From Nitrospira sp. (GTDB lineage Bacteria; Nitrospirota; Nitrospiria; Nitrospirales; Nitrospiraceae): a DNA stretch of 64,000 nt. The notes beneath the pieces were generated by a model that was not told where the DNA came from, did no database searches, and saw only the letters and a list, made by a program, of their open reading frames with translations. The stretch covers positions 1,212,150-1,276,149 of the forward strand of contig JARFXP010000002.1 in the NCBI GenBank assembly GCA_029194675.1, written 5' to 3'. The first letter of the stretch is position 1. Each line of letters begins with the position of its first letter. The position numbers and the translations under genes were made by a program. Shown piece after piece: positions 28,261 through 38,579 of this stretch.

Positions 28261-29019
28261 TCACCGGCCTTTGACGAAGGTAATATCGCCGTAATAGGCA
28301 GTCGCTCGTTCTTTCGTATTGTCCGTATCGCTCATGATCGCCACGCCGTTGATCATTGGTGGCTCTTCTCCAAAGGCTTTTTGATAATCCTCATAGATGT
28401 TCCGTTCTTCGTCCATCCAGGTGCCGACTTTTTGTGGTCCGCTTTCGACGACCACCATTTTGACGAAATCCGTATAGGCATTATCGATGATGGTGTCGAC
28501 CGGCGCCTTTCTTTCCCAGACATAGTTGATCGCGCTGATGGGAATGTCTCCGAACAACAGCCGGCCGGCCTTATACTTGAGTTTTTTCCCCACACTCACC
28601 TTGTCCGGGTCGTATTCGAAGGTAATGTAGAGTCGAGCCGGATAATCGTCGCTGTCTTTTCGCGTGACATCGCTGGTCTGGAGCAGATTTTCGACTTTCC
28701 ATTGCCACCGCACGATAGGGAATTCCTTCGGATCTATTTTGACCTGTTTGGTCAGCCCCGAAGCCGAGGCTTCGCTCACCGCTTTTACGACCAGCCTGCC
28801 ACCATCCTTGACGACTTCATACTGTGTTTGCTTCGGGATCTTGGTGAAGGTCAGAGGTGTCCATCCGTCCGGGAGTGCCGCTCCTATGGCAGCCTCCGAA
28901 AACTTGCCAATCTCCAATGTCGAGGTATTTTGAGCCCAGACAAGGCTGTTGGCGCTGGATGACATGAGCATCGCCCAAGCAAGGAAACTAACCGACGCCA
29001 TCACCCGTCCTGTCATCAT
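28261..29019 (-). CDS. DUF3047 secreted protein
   Basis: 252 aa from the ATG at 29019, which overlaps the flavoprotein stop in an ATGA junction. A signal peptide runs to about SANSLVWAQ. The body (PIVRWQWKVENLL, LYITFEYDP, NYVWERKAPVD, VVVESGPQKVGTWMDEERNIYEDY) is the DUF3047 beta-sandwich domain. Function unknown; DUF3047 proteins are periplasmic. Coupled to the upstream mercuric-reductase-like gene. Confidence 0.87.
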   Translation of the reverse strand: MMTGRVMASVSFLAWAMLMSSSANSLVWAQNTSTLEIGKFSEAAIGAALPDGWTPLTFTKIPKQTQYEVVKDGGRLVVKAVSEASASGLTKQVKIDPKEFPIVRWQWKVENLLQTSDVTRKDSDDYPARLYITFEYDPDKVSVGKKLKYKAGRLLFGDIPISAINYVWERKAPVDTIIDNAYTDFVKMVVVESGPQKVGTWMDEERNIYEDYQKAFGEEPPMINGVAIMSDTDNTKERATAYYGDITFVKGR

Positions 29020-30602
29020 CGCCTCATCCACGCGAACAGCTTCATGAGGAAGTGCTTCGTTCCCTGAGTGAAGTGCGCTTTTCGCCAGAGATTCACCACC
29101 TTTTTATTCACCTCGGCCTGGGTTGGATAAGGATGGATGGTACTGGCTATCGTTTTGGCCCCCGCCCCTCCCTTCATGGCGACAGAGAATTCGCTGATTA
29201 TGTCGCCGGCATGGGCCGCCACGACCGTCGCGCCAAGAATCTTGTCCGTTCCTTTTTGAATGTGAATCCGCGCGAACCCTTCGTCCTCTCCATCCAGGAT
29301 TGCTCGATCAACTTCATCCAATCCATATGTATAGGTTTCAGCCTCGATCCCCTTTTCCTTTGCGTCTTTTTCGTACAGGCCGACATGGGCGAGTTCCGGT
29401 TCGGTGAACGTACACCAGGGCATGTTCAACGACTCGACACTGGCGTAGCCCAAGCCCAAGGGGTGAGGGAACAGCGCGTTTTGGATGATAATTTGTGCCA
29501 TGGCATCAGCGGCATGTGTAAACTTATAGCGTGAGCAGACATCACCGGCCGCGAAAATCTTGGGGTTGGTCGATTGCAATCGGGCATTCACCCTGATCCC
29601 ATTCTTATCGTACGAGACTCCAGCGGTCTCCAAACCGATCCTCTCCATGTTCGGAATCCGACCGACCGCGACGAGAATCTCGTCGACGATGACATCGTAC
29701 TGTCGGCCATGCGAATCGACTGTCAGACGTTTACCGCCTTCGGTCTTTTCCACCTTCAGATATTTTCCGCAGCAGAGCAGCTTCACACTATCGCGAAGCA
29801 TCTGTTGTTCAACGATACCCGCTGCATCTCGATCCTCGTTCGGCAGGATGCCATGCATCGCTTCGATCAGATAGACGTGGCTCCCAAAGCGGGCGAAGGA
29901 CTGCGCCAGCTCGCATCCGATAGGTCCGGCCCCGATGACACCGAGACGCTGCGGCAGCTCAGTCAGAGAAAAGATGGTTTCGTTCGTCAGATAACCGGCT
30001 TCCTGAAGGCCGGGGATATCGGGTATGGCCGCTCGCGCACCAGTACAAACAGCGGCTTTCGCGAAGGTGAGAATCCGATTACCGGACGGACCTTCCACTT
30101 GGACCGTTTCAAAACCGAGAAAACGTCCGCTGCCGATATACACGTCGACGCCCAGTTTGGCATACCGGTGGGCTGAGTCGTTCTGGCTGATGCGGGCCCG
30201 CAATTTCCTCATGCGCGCCATCACTGCGCCGAAGTCATACCTCACGCCGGCGGGAATATGGAGGCCGAACTCCGCGGCCTTCCGTAAGTCGGCCCAGGCT
30301 CTGGCTGCTCGAATCACTCCCTTTGACGGCACACATCCGACATTGAGACAGTCGCCACCCATCAGATGCTTTTCGATTAAAGCGACCTTCGCTCCAAGGC
30401 TCGCGGCGATGACGGCCGTGATCAATCCGGCGGTCCCCGCTCCGATCACGACGATGTTGTAGCGGCCTGTCGGCTCAGGATTGACCCAATCGGCAGGATG
30501 CACATTGGCGACGAGCGCTTGATTATATTCGTCGTCCGGAAGCATCAGAGATTGGTCATGCTCACTCATTCCGATAACTCTTGAAACGGGTTGCGTGGTC
30601 AT
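29016..30602 (-). CDS. Mercuric-reductase-like FAD-dependent disulfide oxidoreductase
   Basis: 528 aa from the ATG at 30602, with AAAGGA eight bases upstream; an in-frame ATG 10 codons earlier is possible. Class I pyridine nucleotide-disulfide oxidoreductase: FAD site VIGAGTAGLITAV, redox cysteines in GGDCLNVGCVPSKG, NAD(P)H site VIGAGPIGCELAQSF, FAD site IFAAGDVC, and the dimerisation domain with HPYPTQAEVNKKV. It lacks the heavy-metal N-domain and the C-terminal vicinal cysteines of true MerA, so reduction of mercury is doubtful. Confidence 0.9.
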   Translation of the reverse strand: MTTQPVSRVIGMSEHDQSLMLPDDEYNQALVANVHPADWVNPEPTGRYNIVVIGAGTAGLITAVIAASLGAKVALIEKHLMGGDCLNVGCVPSKGVIRAARAWADLRKAAEFGLHIPAGVRYDFGAVMARMRKLRARISQNDSAHRYAKLGVDVYIGSGRFLGFETVQVEGPSGNRILTFAKAAVCTGARAAIPDIPGLQEAGYLTNETIFSLTELPQRLGVIGAGPIGCELAQSFARFGSHVYLIEAMHGILPNEDRDAAGIVEQQMLRDSVKLLCCGKYLKVEKTEGGKRLTVDSHGRQYDVIVDEILVAVGRIPNMERIGLETAGVSYDKNGIRVNARLQSTNPKIFAAGDVCSRYKFTHAADAMAQIIIQNALFPHPLGLGYASVESLNMPWCTFTEPELAHVGLYEKDAKEKGIEAETYTYGLDEVDRAILDGEDEGFARIHIQKGTDKILGATVVAAHAGDIISEFSVAMKGGAGAKTIASTIHPYPTQAEVNKKVVNLWRKAHFTQGTKHFLMKLFAWMRR

Positions 30603-30647
30603 AGCCTGACATCCTTTGGTGCAGATCGTCAATCGACGCGATATGCA

Positions 30648-30926
30648 TCACGCTAGTTTCGCTGCAATCCGCTTATACACGACAATCGCGTAGACCCCGA
30701 TGAGCATCCCCACGGCTACGGAAAAGTTGGCATCCTGGAATACCAACAAGCTGTCCCGATTTTCTTTCATCGCGGTTAATGATAGGAAGCGCCCGAGATT
30801 GTAATGGAAGAACGCCCCGTTGGCTAACGCGATACCGACTACGAGAGAGATCTTACCCAGATTCAAACTGCTGGACTTACGCTGATTCGAAACTGAGGTC
30901 GCCATCGCGGCGTCGTGGCGTATCAT
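30648..30926 (-). CDS. Small membrane protein of unknown function
   Basis: 92 aa with GAGGGAG before the ATG at 30926. Two membrane helices: about 26-45 (ISLVVGIALANGAFFHYNLG) and 66-85 (FSVAVGMLIGVYAIVVY). No recognised family. It precedes the flavoprotein gene by 45 bp on the same strand and is probably co-transcribed with it. Confidence 0.65.
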   Translation of the reverse strand: MIRHDAAMATSVSNQRKSSSLNLGKISLVVGIALANGAFFHYNLGRFLSLTAMKENRDSLLVFQDANFSVAVGMLIGVYAIVVYKRIAAKLA

Positions 30927-31294
30927 GGTGGCTCCCTCTGTATTCTGTCAATGAGAACGCTGCTTGCCTGTCCGTCCGCCTAGGCCGGAGAGCCTTACAT
31001 GTTCAGGGATGAGCAGAATCTGCGCGATATGGTGAATCGTTGGCTTTCCACCTCGCAGTCGGCGAGTCCCGAGGTGGAGTCCATGGCTTGACAGCCGTGA
31101 GCTTCTGCGTGAGGAGCGGATCAGGATACGACCAATCCTGCGTATTGCGTGGTAGCGAAGGAAACCGGATTGAGAGAAGGGCAATCCGACCCGTTATGGG
31201 ATCGAGATCCCGCTATGCAAACGAGCTTCTGATACGGGCACACTAGGAATAACCCCAGTAACCAATTGGATCGTCGGGTTGGTATGATGTGTAT
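30927..31294. other. Gene-free intergenic region between divergent genes
   Basis: About 370 bp between the minus-strand membrane-protein operon and the plus-strand secreted protein. Should hold both promoters. Short frames here are not convincing and no hairpin terminator is expected. Confidence 0.4.
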
Positions 31295-31678
31295 ATGAAA
31301 TTCGTCCGGTGGGTGCTCATTTTTACGACAGCCACTTTCTTATTTGGTGCCGATGGAGAGGCAGGAACAATAGTGCGCGATTTCAGCGGTGACGCCATGC
31401 AACGCTACGACAGCCGCATGATGTCCTCACCGCTTCAGCGCATCCCGCCGGTGCTGGGATTGTCATCTTGGCCGTTTATATCCTATCTCCCGGCCCCCTC
31501 TCTCACAGTTGTCAACGTCCAGATCAACCTTCCGACTCCGGCCCATACTCCGATACCGCCTGCCCCTCCCCCGGCCCGTCCAAAATTTTGGATAAACCGA
31601 TGCGGGATCTTTGTGGAGGTGGAGATGAGTCCGACGACGAACCTAATGGAAGAAGAGCAAAAGCCCTGTTCCCACTGA
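31295..31678 (+). CDS. Secreted proline-rich hypothetical protein
   Basis: 127 aa from the ATG at 31295; a GTG two codons upstream is possible. Signal peptide ends about FLFGADGEAG. The middle is proline-rich (LPTPAHTPIPPAPPPARP), ending with a short domain containing two cysteines (INRCGIFVEVEM and QKPCSH). No family recognised. Its stop faces that of the next gene 36 bp away. Confidence 0.5.
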   Translation: MKFVRWVLIFTTATFLFGADGEAGTIVRDFSGDAMQRYDSRMMSSPLQRIPPVLGLSSWPFISYLPAPSLTVVNVQINLPTPAHTPIPPAPPPARPKFWINRCGIFVEVEMSPTTNLMEEEQKPCSH

Positions 31679-31714
31679 CCGCCGTAGGCCAATACTTAAG
31701 AAATCCTCAAATGT

Positions 31715-32056
31715 TTAGCGAATGGAGAGACAATACTGCTCCAATTGCTGGGCAAATACGAGAAATTGGTCTCCTCCCTGTCGGCGATAGTCCTCCTTCG
31801 GCACCCCCTCTTGCCGTTCCCGCCGAACCTGTTCGCAGGCGCGACGCTCCGCTCGATCGATCTGCGGCTGCAATCGAGCCTGTTCGTCCAAAGAACGACC
31901 TGCCATGCTTTCTTGCATGCGTTTCAACGTCAGGTAGTGATCATAGAGTCTTGGCTCCTTCTGAACGGGTGAGGCTTCAGTTTCGGCTGAATACACGGCT
32001 CCAGGAGACAGCAAGAGCATGCATAGAACCATCGCGCACATGTTGTACCTCTTCAT
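31715..32056 (-). CDS. Small secreted helical protein of unknown function
   Basis: 113 aa. Signal peptide (MCAMVLCMLLLSPGAVYSAE). The mature part is charged and helical (QARLQPQIDRAERRACEQVRR), with two cysteines that could pair. It is convergent with the proline-rich gene. No family recognised. Confidence 0.6.
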   Translation of the reverse strand: MKRYNMCAMVLCMLLLSPGAVYSAETEASPVQKEPRLYDHYLTLKRMQESMAGRSLDEQARLQPQIDRAERRACEQVRRERQEGVPKEDYRRQGGDQFLVFAQQLEQYCLSIR

Positions 32057-32225
32057 GCGAGCCGAATCCCCTGTTGAGCCGGGATCATATCGATCAGCTC
32101 AAAATTAGTCTGGACGGGGGTCAAAAACCTCCATTGGGTAAGGCTTGGCGCAGCAACGCCGCTTCGCCGGCCATTTGTAGCGACGAAGGAGTCAACCTTG
32201 TCTCCATGATGAGCGAGGAAAAAAA

Positions 32226-33182
32226 TTAATGGCCCGCCAGCGCCGGAAATAACACGCGCACCATCCTAATACAGGCGGGACCGATCGTCACGATAAACAT
32301 GCTTGGGAAAATAAAGAAAATAAGGGGAAATAAGAGTTTCACGGGCAACTTTGCCGCCAGTTCCTCCGCCTTGAGACGGCGCTTTGTCCTCATTGAATCA
32401 GCATGGACTCGGAGAGCCTGACCGATGCTGGTTCCAAACCGATCCGTCTGAACCAGAAGGGCCACTAAGTTCCTGACTTCTTCGAGGTCGGTACGATGGG
32501 CAAGATTCCGCAGTGCCGCCTGACGCTGCACCCCGGTTCTCAGTTCCTGCGACAGGATATTCAACTCATCCCCTAGAGCCGGGTGCGCCTGACTGACCTC
32601 CGCTCCTACACGCGCAATCGCTTGATCCAACCCCAAACCCGCCTCCACACACACCACCATCAAATCCAACGCATCGGGAATGGCCCGTTGCAATGCATCT
32701 TGTCGATCAGCGATGACGCGCTTCAACCAGATCAAAGGAGCGTAATATCCACATGCCGCAAGGCAGACATAATAAAAGAGCAAGGTGGTGGTGCTGGGAA
32801 AACCAAGAATTTTCACTGGAATCATCGTGAACAAGACAACCAGCACAACGGCCAACAACAGTTTCGAACCGATGAAGAAGACCGGAGTCTTTCTGCTGCG
32901 ATAGCCGGCAGTAACTAAAAGGCGACGCGTGGCTTTTGTTTCCTCCGCATCGGAAGGTTGGTTCCATTTTGCAAACCATTCGAGCAAGGCCTGCAACTGT
33001 GCTTGAGCAGCGTCAAGGATGTTTCCAGAGGATGGCCCTTCTGCGAGACTTTCCTCATGATTCTCAGCGCGTCGGCGCCAGACCTCTAAGACCTCTTTCC
33101 GTTCCAAATACAAATACAATGCCGTTCCCAACAGCATCACCACCAGAAATGTCACCAACGCTGCAACAAACGGGAGTTCCAT
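32226..33182 (-). CDS. tadC: Tad pilus inner-membrane protein TadC
   Basis: 318 aa with a T2SSF/GspF-type domain and four membrane segments. Signatures: DALDLMVVCVEAGLGLDQAI, LGDELNILSQELRTG, and VRNLVALLVQTDRFGTSIGQALRVHAD. TadB and TadC together form the inner-membrane platform of the Flp pilus machine. Ten bases after the tadB stop. Confidence 0.93.
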   Translation of the reverse strand: MELPFVAALVTFLVVMLLGTALYLYLERKEVLEVWRRRAENHEESLAEGPSSGNILDAAQAQLQALLEWFAKWNQPSDAEETKATRRLLVTAGYRSRKTPVFFIGSKLLLAVVLVVLFTMIPVKILGFPSTTTLLFYYVCLAACGYYAPLIWLKRVIADRQDALQRAIPDALDLMVVCVEAGLGLDQAIARVGAEVSQAHPALGDELNILSQELRTGVQRQAALRNLAHRTDLEEVRNLVALLVQTDRFGTSIGQALRVHADSMRTKRRLKAEELAAKLPVKLLFPLIFFIFPSMFIVTIGPACIRMVRVLFPALAGH

Positions 33183-33192
33183 GCGTCGCTCC

Positions 33193-34158
33193 TTAGACCT
33201 TGATGGTCACCATCCGTTTCATCACCAGCGCCCCGACAACCATCATGATGCTCCCGACGGTCGCCAGGTTCCGACCGATAGGATCTGTAAATAATAAACC
33301 CATATAGTCGGGATTCATCTTGAACAGCAGCACCCCAACTACAATGGGAAGTCCGAAAAGGACGACCGCAGACATTCGTCCTTCCGCAGAAAGCGCCTTG
33401 ACTCGTAGCTGCAACTCAAATCGTTGACGGATCAATCCGGCCAGCGAATCGATGATCTCCGCCAGGTTTCCCCCGGTTTCGCGCTGAACAAGGACCGAGG
33501 TGATGAAAAACCGCAAATCGACACTGTCTATCCGATGCGTCATGTTATCGAGCGCCTGCGGGAGCGATACACCCATCGACACCTCATCAAAGACTTGTCT
33601 GAACTCTTTGCCGATCGGATCAGCAGCCTCTTCTCCGACCATTTTGAGACCAACAGAAAAGGCATGGCCAGCCCGCAACGCCCGCGAGATAAGTTCCAAT
33701 CCCTCCGGAAGCTGCCGTTCGAACATCGCAAGCCGCTGGTTCTTGCGCCAAAGAAGATAGGCATAGGGAACGGCACCCAACAAGATGGCGAACAGGAGCG
33801 CGAGCACGGTTGTCTGCCCCATTGTCAAGGCCAGCAACAATCCGCTCACCGCAAGCACCGCAGCTGCCAGTACAAATACCCCCAATGGGGTCCTACAGTC
33901 TGCCTGTTGATGAAGCACTCTGAATGGCTGCAGTCTCCTGGCTCTCTTGAGCAGGTCGTTCAACCAGGGAATCTCGCTCAGCGACTCCTTGCGCACTATT
34001 TCCAATTGCGCGGTCTCGATCGGTGAAGACCAGTTCTGAATCCGTTCGACCGCGCGATCTACTCCCCGTGGCGCCATCATACGGTACGCCGTTGTGCAGG
34101 CATACATGAATAGGAGGATTGTGCCAAAGATACCGAGGCCGATCAGCGCCGTTAACAT
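33193..34158 (-). CDS. tadB: Tad pilus inner-membrane protein TadB
   Basis: 321 aa with the T2SSF domain near 150-290: [41 protein letters not shown] and [21 protein letters not shown]. Membrane segments at the N-terminus, at about 95-140, and at the C-terminus. Overlaps tadA by 7 bp. Confidence 0.93.
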   Translation of the reverse strand: MLTALIGLGIFGTILLFMYACTTAYRMMAPRGVDRAVERIQNWSSPIETAQLEIVRKESLSEIPWLNDLLKRARRLQPFRVLHQQADCRTPLGVFVLAAAVLAVSGLLLALTMGQTTVLALLFAILLGAVPYAYLLWRKNQRLAMFERQLPEGLELISRALRAGHAFSVGLKMVGEEAADPIGKEFRQVFDEVSMGVSLPQALDNMTHRIDSVDLRFFITSVLVQRETGGNLAEIIDSLAGLIRQRFELQLRVKALSAEGRMSAVVLFGLPIVVGVLLFKMNPDYMGLLFTDPIGRNLATVGSIMMVVGALVMKRMVTIKV

Positions 34159-35465
34159 TCGTACACCTTCGTTGGGTCAAAGACAGTCGATGGAAGAACA
34201 ATGCCCCCGGCAGCCAACCGTTCCGCAAACTTGGGCCTAACACCGGTCGCTTTGAAACGCCCTTTGACTTTCCGGTTCTCATCCAGGCTGGTTTGCTGGA
34301 AGACAAACAGCTCTTGGAGCGTGATCAGATCACCCTCCATACCGACAACTTCCTGCACACTGACAACCTTTCTCGTACCGTCCGATAAGCGAGCAATCTG
34401 GATGATCACGTCCAGTGCCGATGAGATGTAGTGACGCATTGCCTTTGGTGCCAGGTTGAAGCCGGCCATTGATACCAACGTTTCAATTCTTGTGAGGGCA
34501 TCCCGGCAGGAGTTGGCATGGACGGTCGTCAACGAGCCGTCATGACCGGTGTTCATGGCCTGCAACATGTCCAAACTCTCGGCACCACGGACCTCGCCGA
34601 CGATGATGCGGTCCGGGCGCATGCGAAGGGCGTTCTTCACGAGTTCACGTTGCGCGATCTCACCCTTCCCTTCGATGTTCGCCGGACGCGTTTCTAGGCG
34701 GACGACGTGTTCCTGACGCAACTGCAACTCGGCAGCATCTTCAATCGTCACGATTCGCTCATTATTGGGGATGAATCCGGAGAGGATGTTCAATAAGGTG
34801 GTTTTCCCGGTTCCGGTTCCACCGGAGATCAGGACGTTCAAGCGGGCCTGGACAATGGCCTTGAGCAGTTCTCCGATCTCTGGAGTGAGAGACCGTTTTT
34901 CGGTCAAGTGGTGCAGCTGCAGCGGGTCTTTGCTGAATTTTCTGATCGAAAGCGACGGGCCGTCGATGGCCAGCGGCGGAATAATCGCGTTCACGCGGGA
35001 GCCGTCGGCCAATCGAGCATCCACCATTGGCACCGATTCATCGATTCGTCGCCCAATGCATGACACAATTTTTTCGATGATTTTCTTCAGATGTGCGTCG
35101 TCCTTGAAGCGAATCGGCGTGAGTTCGAGTCGCCCGAATCGCTCGACAAAGACTTGCTTGTGTCCATTGACCAGAATGTCGTTGACGGTCGCATCCGCCA
35201 GCAGCGGCTCCAACGGTCCCAATCCCTGCACTTCATGGAGCACATCCTGCGTAATCTGCGCCCGTTCTCGTTGATTCAGCGGGACCGACTCTTGTTGAAG
35301 GAGTTGCTCGATCAGCTTGCTCAACTGATCGGTCACGGCCTCCTGCGACATCTTGCCGATGGCATTCATATCGACGAGATCGATCACGCGTTCGTGGAGG
35401 CGGTCCTTCAAGTCATGATAGTGGGTACCCAATTCAGTTCCATTCATAGATTTCGTCGCCAGCAT
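34152..35465 (-). CDS. tadA: Tad pilus secretion ATPase TadA/CpaF
   Basis: 437 aa. GspE/VirB11-type hexameric ATPase that powers Flp pilus assembly. [20 protein letters not shown] is the Walker A site, [14 protein letters not shown] the Asp box, [29 protein letters not shown] the Walker B and His box. The N-terminal part ([20 protein letters not shown]) is typical for CpaF. The first ATG is at 35465; one at 35447 is also possible. Confidence 0.96.
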   Translation of the reverse strand: MLATKSMNGTELGTHYHDLKDRLHERVIDLVDMNAIGKMSQEAVTDQLSKLIEQLLQQESVPLNQRERAQITQDVLHEVQGLGPLEPLLADATVNDILVNGHKQVFVERFGRLELTPIRFKDDAHLKKIIEKIVSCIGRRIDESVPMVDARLADGSRVNAIIPPLAIDGPSLSIRKFSKDPLQLHHLTEKRSLTPEIGELLKAIVQARLNVLISGGTGTGKTTLLNILSGFIPNNERIVTIEDAAELQLRQEHVVRLETRPANIEGKGEIAQRELVKNALRMRPDRIIVGEVRGAESLDMLQAMNTGHDGSLTTVHANSCRDALTRIETLVSMAGFNLAPKAMRHYISSALDVIIQIARLSDGTRKVVSVQEVVGMEGDLITLQELFVFQQTSLDENRKVKGRFKATGVRPKFAERLAAGGIVLPSTVFDPTKVYEC

Positions 35466-35511
35466 GATACCTCCCGATCTCAGTTACCTTTCCTCACTCC
35501 ACCACCCCTCA

Positions 35512-36735
35512 CTACCTTCCTACGACGGAGGGTTTGCGCCCCACTTCCATTCTGATACTCGAAAAGCACCGGCCCAGGAACGACAGGCCTTTCGCCTGTC
35601 CCTTCGACAAGGCGGCACCTTCGGCATGTTCACCGATGAGTTGTCCGGCTCCTCGCAGATACCACTGCGCGATGGGAGTTCTTGAGGCCATGACGGCCAG
35701 CGGTTTCCCGTGGCTGATCGCCTCGCTGGCCGATTCATAGTCGTTTGGGATCAGTCCGGCCATGTGAATGCCCAACAGCGTCTCGGTTTCGGCCACGAGG
35801 TCCTTCTGGTCCTTTTCGTAGCGGTTGACGACCAACGCAATTTTGGTGGGGGGATAGTGTGCCGCGAAGAGAACGTCCAATAACCGTTTCGTTCTCCGTA
35901 TCACCGGCAGGGAAAGCGTAGTCACCATGATGACCTGATCGGCACTGTCGAGCACCTCCCTGACTGAAGGTTCGAGGACATGGCCGCAATCGATGAACAC
36001 ATGCCTGTGGATTGATCGGAGAAGAGACATCACGCGCATCATGCTTCCCGGCTCGAACGTGAGGTCATCGTAGACTTCACAGCCTGAAGCAAGAAATTGC
36101 AGTCCGGACGGATGCCGGACCAACGTACTGCGGAGGATCGTTTCGTCCAATCGTGAAATATCTTTCGTGAGGTGCGTCAGTCCTTGGGAGGCAGGCAAGT
36201 CAAGAAACAACCCGAGATCCCCTCCGTGGACGTCCAAATCTATCAATGCGACGGGCTCATGATGCCGGGTCTGTTGCACGGAGACGGCGAGATTCGTGGC
36301 AACGGTACTTGTCCCGAGACCGCCTCTCACGCCAATGACGGCGATCACTTTTCCGGCCTGCATCTCCAAACCAGACGTCTTCCCGGCAAATCGCTCTTCG
36401 AACCGCGCCAGAGCCGGTTCTACATCCTGTCTCGTGAGTGGCTGTGGCAGGAACTCCTTAACACCGACCCGGAATGCTTCCAACAGCAGCTGAGAATCCA
36501 CGCGCGAGGCAGTCAGAAAGATTTCAAGGTCCGGTGCAGCGCTCAGCAATTGACGAATATGGTCAAATGTGTGCTGAGGGCGAAATTCATCCAGCTCAAG
36601 CAACAACATATCGACCGCACCGGTCCCCTGGCCCTTGGCAATCAAGTAATGCAGCCTGCGCGAGACCATGTCTTCAAACGTTCGGCGAACCTCTTCGTTC
36701 CGACAATCGATCGACACTGCTATCAATCGAGCCAT
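35512..36735 (-). CDS. tadZ: Tad pilus localisation ATPase TadZ/CpaE
   Basis: 407 aa. Residues 1-120 form an atypical receiver-like domain; 125-390 a ParA/MinD-like ATPase. The P-loop IGVRGGLGTSTVATNLA lacks the signature lysine of MinD proteins, as is usual for the atypical Walker A of TadZ. ALIDLDVHGGDLGLFLDL follows. TadZ places the pilus machine at the cell pole in studied species. Confidence 0.92.
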   Translation of the reverse strand: MARLIAVSIDCRNEEVRRTFEDMVSRRLHYLIAKGQGTGAVDMLLLELDEFRPQHTFDHIRQLLSAAPDLEIFLTASRVDSQLLLEAFRVGVKEFLPQPLTRQDVEPALARFEERFAGKTSGLEMQAGKVIAVIGVRGGLGTSTVATNLAVSVQQTRHHEPVALIDLDVHGGDLGLFLDLPASQGLTHLTKDISRLDETILRSTLVRHPSGLQFLASGCEVYDDLTFEPGSMMRVMSLLRSIHRHVFIDCGHVLEPSVREVLDSADQVIMVTTLSLPVIRRTKRLLDVLFAAHYPPTKIALVVNRYEKDQKDLVAETETLLGIHMAGLIPNDYESASEAISHGKPLAVMASRTPIAQWYLRGAGQLIGEHAEGAALSKGQAKGLSFLGRCFSSIRMEVGRKPSVVGR

Positions 36736-36759
36736 GCGAGTTGTACTCCTGAGTTAGAA

Positions 36760-37833
36760 CTACTCTACGAGCCCTGGAATCGTAGACAGGACCGGACCGT
36801 ATGGAGGACCGCCCCCGGTCGTATTCCCTTCGAAGATATTGCACAAGACGGTTGCTGAGATCCGCGCGTTCGGATTGCCTTGCACATTGGTAATCCGGGC
36901 TTCGGCATACCCCACGATCGGGAGGGGACCGTTTGGAGGCGTGCAGGCATCCGATTGATAGACCGGGACAAACACGTCCCAATTGCCGTTGGCATCCTTC
37001 TTGGCGTTGTAGAGCTGGATCAAATTCGGGAAAGCGCTGTTGACTTGTCCATTGATAAAATTGAGTGTGTCTCCAGGAGCGGTTCCCGGAGATTGATAGG
37101 AGCCGGTGCGCAACCCATCGATAATGTTCCTCAACGTGTTCGCATTGGCGGGAGACTGATCGAACGTATGCCAGGCGGAACAGGCTTGCGGAGTCCCATC
37201 ATTGGGATAGAACTTGATTGCATCCCCACAACCAAACTGGGTGAAGTAGTATGTTGAAATACCGAACGGTACGTCCAGCTGGCCAGGGGCGGTTTGACCG
37301 ACTGCCGTCATATCTGCCGTCGCGACGGCACCGACACTGACGCTCGTCAACCCGACCACGCTCGCGAGAAAGGTGCTGATCGCGCCATTGGCCGACGAAT
37401 CACGCCTCGCCCACACTCGTACGGCCTTCGGTTGGTTCACGGTGGCGGTATGAATTCTGGTCGCCGGATTCCAGGTCCCGATTGCGATGTCTGCTGCGTT
37501 GATAGCAATGGGAACGCCGGCTGCGGAATTCGCCACAGCAGTGGCTTGTACCGCGTTGGTTACGACGGCCCGATCACCGCTTGTGAGAACGTAGATCTGT
37601 TGTTGGGCCGGCGTCATGCCTTCATAAATGACCCCGAGCGCACGGGTCCCGGCCAGCGCTGCAGCGTCCGCCGTGTTCTGCAATTCATTTTTCGCGACAA
37701 GCGCATGACCGATGTCGATCGCAGCCGCCGCCACAGCCAGCAGGACCACGAGAAAAATGGCGGTCATCGCAGCCACCGCTCCCTGTTCATTGCCCAGCGG
37801 ATCGACCAACCTTTTCGGTTTGACATTATTCAT
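36760..37833 (-). CDS. TadG-like pilus-associated protein
   Basis: 357 aa. GNEQGAVAAMTAIFLVVLLAVAAAAIDIGHALVAKNELQNTADAAALAGTR-type N-terminus is the TadG_N (pseudopilin-like) segment with one membrane helix. The remainder is exported, with SVGAVATADM and a cysteine-containing middle. Overlaps tadE by 8 bp. TadG-like proteins are needed for Flp pilus stability in studied systems. Confidence 0.85.
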   Translation of the reverse strand: MNNVKPKRLVDPLGNEQGAVAAMTAIFLVVLLAVAAAAIDIGHALVAKNELQNTADAAALAGTRALGVIYEGMTPAQQQIYVLTSGDRAVVTNAVQATAVANSAAGVPIAINAADIAIGTWNPATRIHTATVNQPKAVRVWARRDSSANGAISTFLASVVGLTSVSVGAVATADMTAVGQTAPGQLDVPFGISTYYFTQFGCGDAIKFYPNDGTPQACSAWHTFDQSPANANTLRNIIDGLRTGSYQSPGTAPGDTLNFINGQVNSAFPNLIQLYNAKKDANGNWDVFVPVYQSDACTPPNGPLPIVGYAEARITNVQGNPNARISATVLCNIFEGNTTGGGPPYGPVLSTIPGLVE

Positions 37834-38242
37834 GACGCATCACCACCTGGGTCGTAATGATGAGGGGGTTTGGAATTCCAACAACTGCAGGGATATATGG
37901 AATCAGAAAGTTGTACGAGTACTGCGCTGTCACGGTCAGCATGTTCGGATTGGAGAGTCCAACACCAGCGGGGGTAAAAGTCACATCCGCCTGCTTGATG
38001 CCGGTTCCTGTGAGATAGTTGTTCGCAATCGTGGTGATGTCGCTGCTTGTTCTCTTTGGCGGCCCCTGCACGATGCCGGCGCGCGCTCCTTCACGCGCCG
38101 CATTCGTGACGATTTCGCGCCCATACATCATCATGCCGAATTCAATAATGCCGAACAGGATCAAGAGAAACACCGGCAGCAGCAGTGCAAATTCAGCCGC
38201 CACCACACCCCGCTCATTCAGCTTTCGCATGCCTGTGGTCAT
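37826..38242 (-). CDS. tadE: TadE-like minor pseudopilin
   Basis: 138 aa. NERGVVAAEFALLLPVFLLI, then FGIIEFGMMMYGREIVTNAAREGARAG, is the TadE pattern, with the prepilin cleavage-type G/E junction ahead of the hydrophobic helix. An internal ATG (MRKLNERG) four codons in is an alternative start. It lies between the lipoprotein gene and the tadG-like gene. Confidence 0.9.
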   Translation of the reverse strand: MTTGMRKLNERGVVAAEFALLLPVFLLILFGIIEFGMMMYGREIVTNAAREGARAGIVQGPPKRTSSDITTIANNYLTGTGIKQADVTFTPAGVGLSNPNMLTVTAQYSYNFLIPYIPAVVGIPNPLIITTQVVMRHE

Positions 38243-38260
38243 GCTGGCCTCACTGCCCGG

Positions 38261-38533
38261 TTATTTCGTTTGCACGCCGCTCGACACAATCGAGCGTTGA
38301 AATTCAGCATCGGGTTTTTCAAAGCTCTTCCGGTAGGTTCCCCTTGCCGTGGCGTTGGCGGCTCCGTCCTGCCCTTCAACCGGATCGAGTTGCTCTCCGG
38401 CGGCTGGGTTCAAGACCTGGCTCGCCCTCATCTGTTGATAGGCCGTTCCCCAGTTGGGACTGATCGTCGTCGGCGCACAGGCTCCGGCCATCAATCCTGC
38501 CGTTGCCGTCAAGATCCATATGAGTCGTGTCAT
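38261..38533 (-). CDS. Small pilus-locus lipoprotein
   Basis: 90 aa from the ATG at 38533, with GAAGGAG upstream; the longer frame is rejected. Lipobox LMAGAC near residue 19. The short mature part (WGTAYQQMRASQVLNPAAG, then ARGTYRKSFEKP) resembles small lipoproteins found in tad loci next to the secretin gene, possibly a secretin pilotin or partner. This role is inferred from position. Confidence 0.75.
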   Translation of the reverse strand: MTRLIWILTATAGLMAGACAPTTISPNWGTAYQQMRASQVLNPAAGEQLDPVEGQDGAANATARGTYRKSFEKPDAEFQRSIVSSGVQTK

Positions 38534-38579
38534 GGCTTTCTCCTTCTTCAGTCCAAGGGACAAGGGATCGCACATAGAT

